From contig WFMF01000019.1 in the NCBI GenBank assembly GCA_011033025.1, positions 682,001-746,000 of the forward strand: a stretch of 64,000 nt of DNA, read 5' to 3'. Positions within the stretch are counted from its first letter, which is position 1, and every line of letters starts with the position of its first letter. Shown in pieces: positions 60,816 to 64,000 of the stretch. This DNA is from Beroe forskalii (taxonomy: Eukaryota; Ctenophora; Nuda; Beroida; Beroidae). Made by a program: the position numbers and the translations under genes. The notes beneath the pieces are model-generated. The model was not told the DNA's origin. It ran no database searches and worked only from the letters and a program-made list of their open reading frames with translations.

Positions 60816-61304
60816 ATTGTGAAAATGCGCGCGTGCTCACAATGACGACCTGGCTGAGATGAAATTGTGAAAATTTTCACATTTTGCCAAAAGTGGATGA
60901 GAATGGCTGAAATATGTTTGATTAATCGATATAAGTGACCTAAAGCCGTTTTTGGAGTCTTGGTCATTTTTGTGTCGTCGATATAGGCGAAAAGGGTCGA
61001 ATTTAAAGATTGATCAAATCTGACTTTTCTCGGACCAAATGCATAGGAGACAGATAGGAAACATTCAGTTTAAACCAAAAAAATATTTCCCCGGGGAGGG
61101 ATGCATCCATTCCCGAATATTTAGGCGTGTAAAAACGTGGTTGCATTTTCACATTTTCTGTGAAAATGGTTTTAGCTAGTTTTGAGGACTGAAAACGTGT
61201 TAAAATCGTTTAGACATGCCTGTATAGTGAATACAAGTAACTTAAGATTGTTTTTGAGCAATTATAAAGTTGCTCAAATTTAGAATAATTACCTGGTACA
61301 TGCC
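60816..61304. other. No gene recognised
   Basis: Unique-looking sequence with a small ATTTTCACATTTT / AAAATGTG motif repeated at 60870-60890 and 61145-61170. Confidence 0.45.
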
Positions 61305-61440
61305 CTTAAATCTAACCGGCCTTCTAAAAGGGCCGGGCAAGAAAGACCGGTCAAGGCTTCAAAGTGGGGTCGGTTGAATTTAAGGCCAGTTATTTCCGTC
61401 AAACGAAACTTTTATGACCTCGCTTATACAGTGTTTAATA
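61305..61440. mobile_element. Partial GGCCGGTTAA-rich MITE, copy 4
   Basis: TCTAACCGGCC, GGGCCGGGCAAG, GGTCGGTTGAATTTAAGGCC and AAACTTTTATGACCTCGCTTAT correspond to one half of the 425-bp MITE. The far half is missing. Confidence 0.6.
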
Positions 61441-61602
61441 AGACACTTGAACACTATAAAAGATAACCTTCTTTACCTTCTCACTTACGTTGCTTATCAG
61501 CACAGATAAGAAGTTGCATCAGCGCTGCTACACATCGTGTGTATAATAATCTACATTGAAAACATACAAGTGAAATACACCTAAACTACACACTCTACAC
61601 CC

Positions 61603-62474
61603 ATGGTTTCGACTCGTTCCAGCTCCAATGCTTCAGAACCAGCACCTGCTCCTACTGTTGGAACCCCCTCTTCAACTAACGTCACCCAACGGATTGGATC
61701 TGTGACGTCCATGCTGGACAGACTGGGCCAGACGCTTGATGCCTTGCCAGCGGTCACGGAGTTCGAGAAGGGGATCAAGGACTACCTGGGTTACCTTCAT
61801 TGCCAAGTGACGGAGATCAAGTTGGAACAGGCCAAGCTGCGGGAGGAGATGTTGGTTCGGAATCACCAGGTGAGGAACTCTGTTGCGGATCTGGAAGTGA
61901 ACGTGGCAAAGAATGAGCAGTACACACGGAGGGACACGGTTACGGTGGTGGGGCTCCCTAAGCCGGAGGAGGGTGCTGAGTCTCAAGGGGACCTGTGCTC
62001 CAAGGTGGCGGAAGTGCTGTCGGCGTCCGGAGAAACGGTAACTGTTCAAGACCTGTCTGCTGTTCACAGAAACGCAAACCAAAGTCGTGTTATACGAGGT
62101 AAGACGATACCGCCATCCATTACAGTTAGGTTTCTTAGGATTAATAAGAAGGACAATGTGCTCAGGGGTTATAAGAACTATGACAGCACGCTAACAATAG
62201 ACCTCGGGATGTTAAGATTTACCAGTCTCTGTCTCCGTACTATTCTGACCTTCGAAAGTCGATATATGATTTTCTGAACTGTAAATCAGATAACCAGTTA
62301 TTTGATAAGATAAAGAATGTTGACTTAAAACCCAAGTGGGTGACGTACCAAAGCCCGACGTCGGGCTTCGCTGTAAAGTTAGCTACTGGGGAATATTTCA
62401 ATGGAATTCATTCTCTAGATGACTTTTCGAAGCATATTTATAACAAATTCCCTGCATGCAGAGTTGATGTATGA
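61603..62474 (+). CDS. LINE ORF1-type protein, coiled coil plus RRM-like, one frameshift
   Basis: The ATG at 61603 opens a frame to 62277. A -1 shift near 62203-62208 recovers a second frame to TGA at 62472-62474, about 290 residues in all. Ser/Thr/Pro-rich N-terminus (1-30); heptad-like segment to about residue 105 (VTEIKLEQAKLREEMLV; VADLEVNVAKNEQYTRRDT); then VTVVGLPKPEEGAE and AVHRNANQSRVIRGKTIPPS matching the RRM-like core of L1/Tx1-type ORF1 proteins. After the shift DVKIYQSLSPYYSDLRKSIY matches their C-terminal domain. Family role: trimeric RNA-binding chaperone of the element RNP. The 5' part is distinctly GC-richer than the 3' part. The shift may be a mutation, a sequencing error or, less likely, programmed. 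Confidence 0.7.
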
Positions 62475-62726
62475 TGAGTAAATTTGAAGTTTTAATTATC
62501 ACTCCAGTAATAATTAGATTTATTTGTTATTTACCTGAGGTATGATGTTGTTAATTGATGGATTACACCCGATAAAGCTCTTATCAAATGTTCATAATCT
62601 ATACTGAGAGTTAGCTAAAAATAAAATGTATATTGTATTGGAATACAAACTTCGTGTTATGATTAGGGCCTCTCTGTATTCTTCTGTATCCATTTAATTT
62701 TATACATGTTTTTCTACTAATTGACG

Positions 62727-63356
62727 ATGGTTTTACATTCTACAGAGTACATAACAGTGGAAAACAGTCAAGTAATTGTATCGTGTGCTGATGATTCGTT
62801 CTGTGATATGAAGAATGTTATCTGCTACATTCCCACCGTCACTTTTTGCCCTACTTTTGACTTCTACTCGCTGCTAAATTCTCTTGTTTTTGATAGGAAA
62901 TTTAGATCCGGTCGAAATACCCAGTTTTTTGGGGTTTCACCGTACAATTACGGTAAAGTTGAACACTCTCCCTGTTGTATCACGTCTAACCGATTTATCA
63001 AAGAGATGTTTGATTTTATTGAGTGCAATTTCCCCTATCTATCTGTTAATTCATGCTTGATCAATTATTATCCGGACAGATCTAGTTTTATACCAGATCA
63101 TTCTGATGACGAATCGCATATTGCACAGGGTTCATTTATCGTTACAATTTCCCTAGGTTCAACACGTAAAATGGTTTTTAAAGACTTGTCATCTGAAAAT
63201 CTGCTATGCTCAGTATCGTTAAAAAATGGCCAAGTATTAATCTTTTCTAAACTAAGTCAATCGTTTTTCACTCATGGTGTTCCCGCTTGTGTTGCTGGCA
63301 ATGCAAGTAGCGATTTCTCTCCTAGAATCTCGGCAACTTTCCGACTAATTACTTGA
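62727..63356 (+). CDS. AlkB-like 2-oxoglutarate/Fe(II) dioxygenase, retroelement-associated
   Basis: 209 codons from ATG 62727, intronless. Motifs in AlkB order: GRNTQFFGVSPYNYGK (substrate lid, about 62-77), LINYYPDRSSFIPDHSDDE with metal-binding H125-x-D127, IVTISLGSTRKMVF, LKNGQVLIFSKLSQ, second metal His H183 in FFTHGVP, and RISATFR with R200 and R206 for 2-oxoglutarate. All catalytic residues are present, and length and order match a minimal AlkB domain. It is clearly diverged from the intron-bearing ALKBH gene at 43984-45995. It lies 250 bp after ORF1 and 100 bp before the PHD frame. By family the activity would be removal of methyl groups from nucleic acid bases. Which substrate, and whether it serves the element, is inference. 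Confidence 0.8.
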   Translation: MVLHSTEYITVENSQVIVSCADDSFCDMKNVICYIPTVTFCPTFDFYSLLNSLVFDRKFRSGRNTQFFGVSPYNYGKVEHSPCCITSNRFIKEMFDFIECNFPYLSVNSCLINYYPDRSSFIPDHSDDESHIAQGSFIVTISLGSTRKMVFKDLSSENLLCSVSLKNGQVLIFSKLSQSFFTHGVPACVAGNASSDFSPRISATFRLIT

Positions 63357-63459
63357 CTGTAATATGCTATCATTTTTTTTTCACTTCATTTGGAGCGTCT
63401 CTTTTTTTAAAAAGATTTTATTGGGTGTAGAGTGTGTATTCAGCTTAATTATATTTTTA

Positions 63460-64000
63460 ATGCACAACATTCCAAAAAGAGAAAACTGTGAGCTTTGCTG
63501 CAAAGCAATTTATACGCACCAAGTAATTTTAGTATGTAATCTTAACTACAAAGTCTATCACGCAAAATGTCTCAAAATCGACAACATAACAGGACTAGAA
63601 CTACAGCGGGATAAAGATTGGTTCTGTCCGATATGTATTGAAACCAACTTGCCAATAAGTCTCCTTGATTATGATGACCAAAAAGATGGTGAATCGATAA
63701 AATGCGCATCTTGTGAAAAGTTAATGAGCAAATCCAGACATACTGTCGCTCGATGTTCTATGTGTAACAGTTCATGCCATTCTACATGCCTTCTTAAGCC
63801 AAATTTTTGCTGCATAAGCTGTTATAAGCTACCTCAGAATATCACTGTTGTTTGCGAGAACTTAAATAACATGTATGCAAACGATACATTTCAGCCATAC
63901 AACGAAACATTAGACAATGATAGTCAACGTTTCTTCGACGATGACGTTGAGAATTTTTGCGACAATGTCAGAATAAGTAAAACCGTATTGGATAGGTGTA
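63460..64000 (+). CDS. PHD-type zinc-finger protein, partial (runs off the right edge)
   Basis: ATG 63460 opens 180 codons with no stop before the window ends. The first finger has C10-x2-C13, C26, H34-x2-C37 and WFC56-x2-C59, with the fourth ligand (position 29, Asn) missing. The second is a full C4HC3 set: C82-x2-C85, C99-x2-C102, H107-x2-C110, C118-x2-C121. An acidic stretch follows (RFFDDDVENFCDN). PHD fingers occur N-terminally in proteins of CR1-like LINEs and, in host proteins, read histone tails. Continuation into an endonuclease/reverse transcriptase is expected but unseen. A host PHD protein is the alternative. Confidence 0.65.
   Translation, partial: MHNIPKRENCELCCKAIYTHQVILVCNLNYKVYHAKCLKIDNITGLELQRDKDWFCPICIETNLPISLLDYDDQKDGESIKCASCEKLMSKSRHTVARCSMCNSSCHSTCLLKPNFCCISCYKLPQNITVVCENLNNMYANDTFQPYNETLDNDSQRFFDDDVENFCDNVRISKTVLDRC

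Larger units (their letters stand above)
61441..64000 (+). mobile_element. LINE-like element with ORF1, AlkB and PHD reading frames (cut by window edge)
   Basis: Three same-strand reading frames lie in order with short gaps: coiled-coil/RRM ORF1 (61603-62474), AlkB-like dioxygenase (62727-63356) and a PHD-finger frame (63460 to the edge). None has introns. ORF1 and PHD domains are both standard LINE components, so a non-LTR element is the simplest reading. The endonuclease and reverse transcriptase are expected to the right of 64000 and are not visible, which is why the assignment is tentative. The left end is not sharply defined. Confidence 0.55.

Noticed and set aside
61672..62082. 136-codon minus-strand frame
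   Set aside because: Antisense shadow of ORF1 in GC-rich sequence, no motifs.

Overview
The window is from a metazoan nuclear genome, most likely a marine invertebrate. The evidence is intron-bearing genes with GT-AG junctions, animal proteins (LIS1 and an AlkB-type dioxygenase), TTAGGG-type degenerate telomeric repeats, and many non-LTR retroelements, Penelope fragments, inverted-repeat elements and satellites. I cannot name the species. Only two host genes are well supported: the 5' half of LIS1/PAFAH1B1 on the minus strand (3127-5534, four coding exons with consistent phases, remaining exons off the left edge) and a complete-looking four-exon ALKBH2/3-type gene on the plus strand (43984-45995, 198 codons).

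Layout. 1-2880: 52-55 bp minisatellite lying in the LIS1 gene. 3127-5534: LIS1 exons. 5.5-11.4 kb: AT-rich, mostly featureless, one minisatellite. 11.4-12.5 kb: a minisatellite split by a Penelope GIY-YIG fragment. 13.25-22.27 kb: a foldback-type element with about 1.17 kb terminal inverted repeats that contain 126-bp tandem repeats full of a TTATTGCA motif; its interior holds a decayed CR1-like LINE (PHD and CCHC fingers in ORF1, then endonuclease and reverse transcriptase). 23.5-25.4 kb: nested inverted-repeat elements and a very regular 70-bp-stem hairpin. 26.2-29.5 kb: an intact 1090-codon LINE ORF2 on the minus strand. 30.4-34.2 kb: a second foldback element, about 0.8 kb arms around 13-bp (GAGTCGAGTCGTT) arrays, with degenerate telomeric repeats in one arm. 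37.6-45.7 kb: small DNA transposons (a hAT-type MITE with a perfect 8-bp target duplication, and copies of a GGCCGGTTAA-rich TA-flanked MITE, one inside an ALKBH intron), retroelement fragments and the ALKBH gene. 48.7-60.8 kb: three satellite blocks, a 369-bp tandem satellite, then two roughly 170-bp satellites that each reverse orientation internally.

61.45-64.0 kb: the most unusual locus, a LINE-like unit cut by the right edge. It has a coiled-coil/RRM ORF1 (with one frameshift), then a separate intact AlkB-like 2-oxoglutarate/Fe(II) dioxygenase reading frame with all catalytic residues, then an open reading frame with two PHD-type zinc fingers that runs off the window. An AlkB enzyme carried between ORF1 and a PHD-bearing ORF would suggest an element that repairs or demethylates its own nucleic acid. 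Whether one element encodes all three cannot be settled without the sequence to the right.
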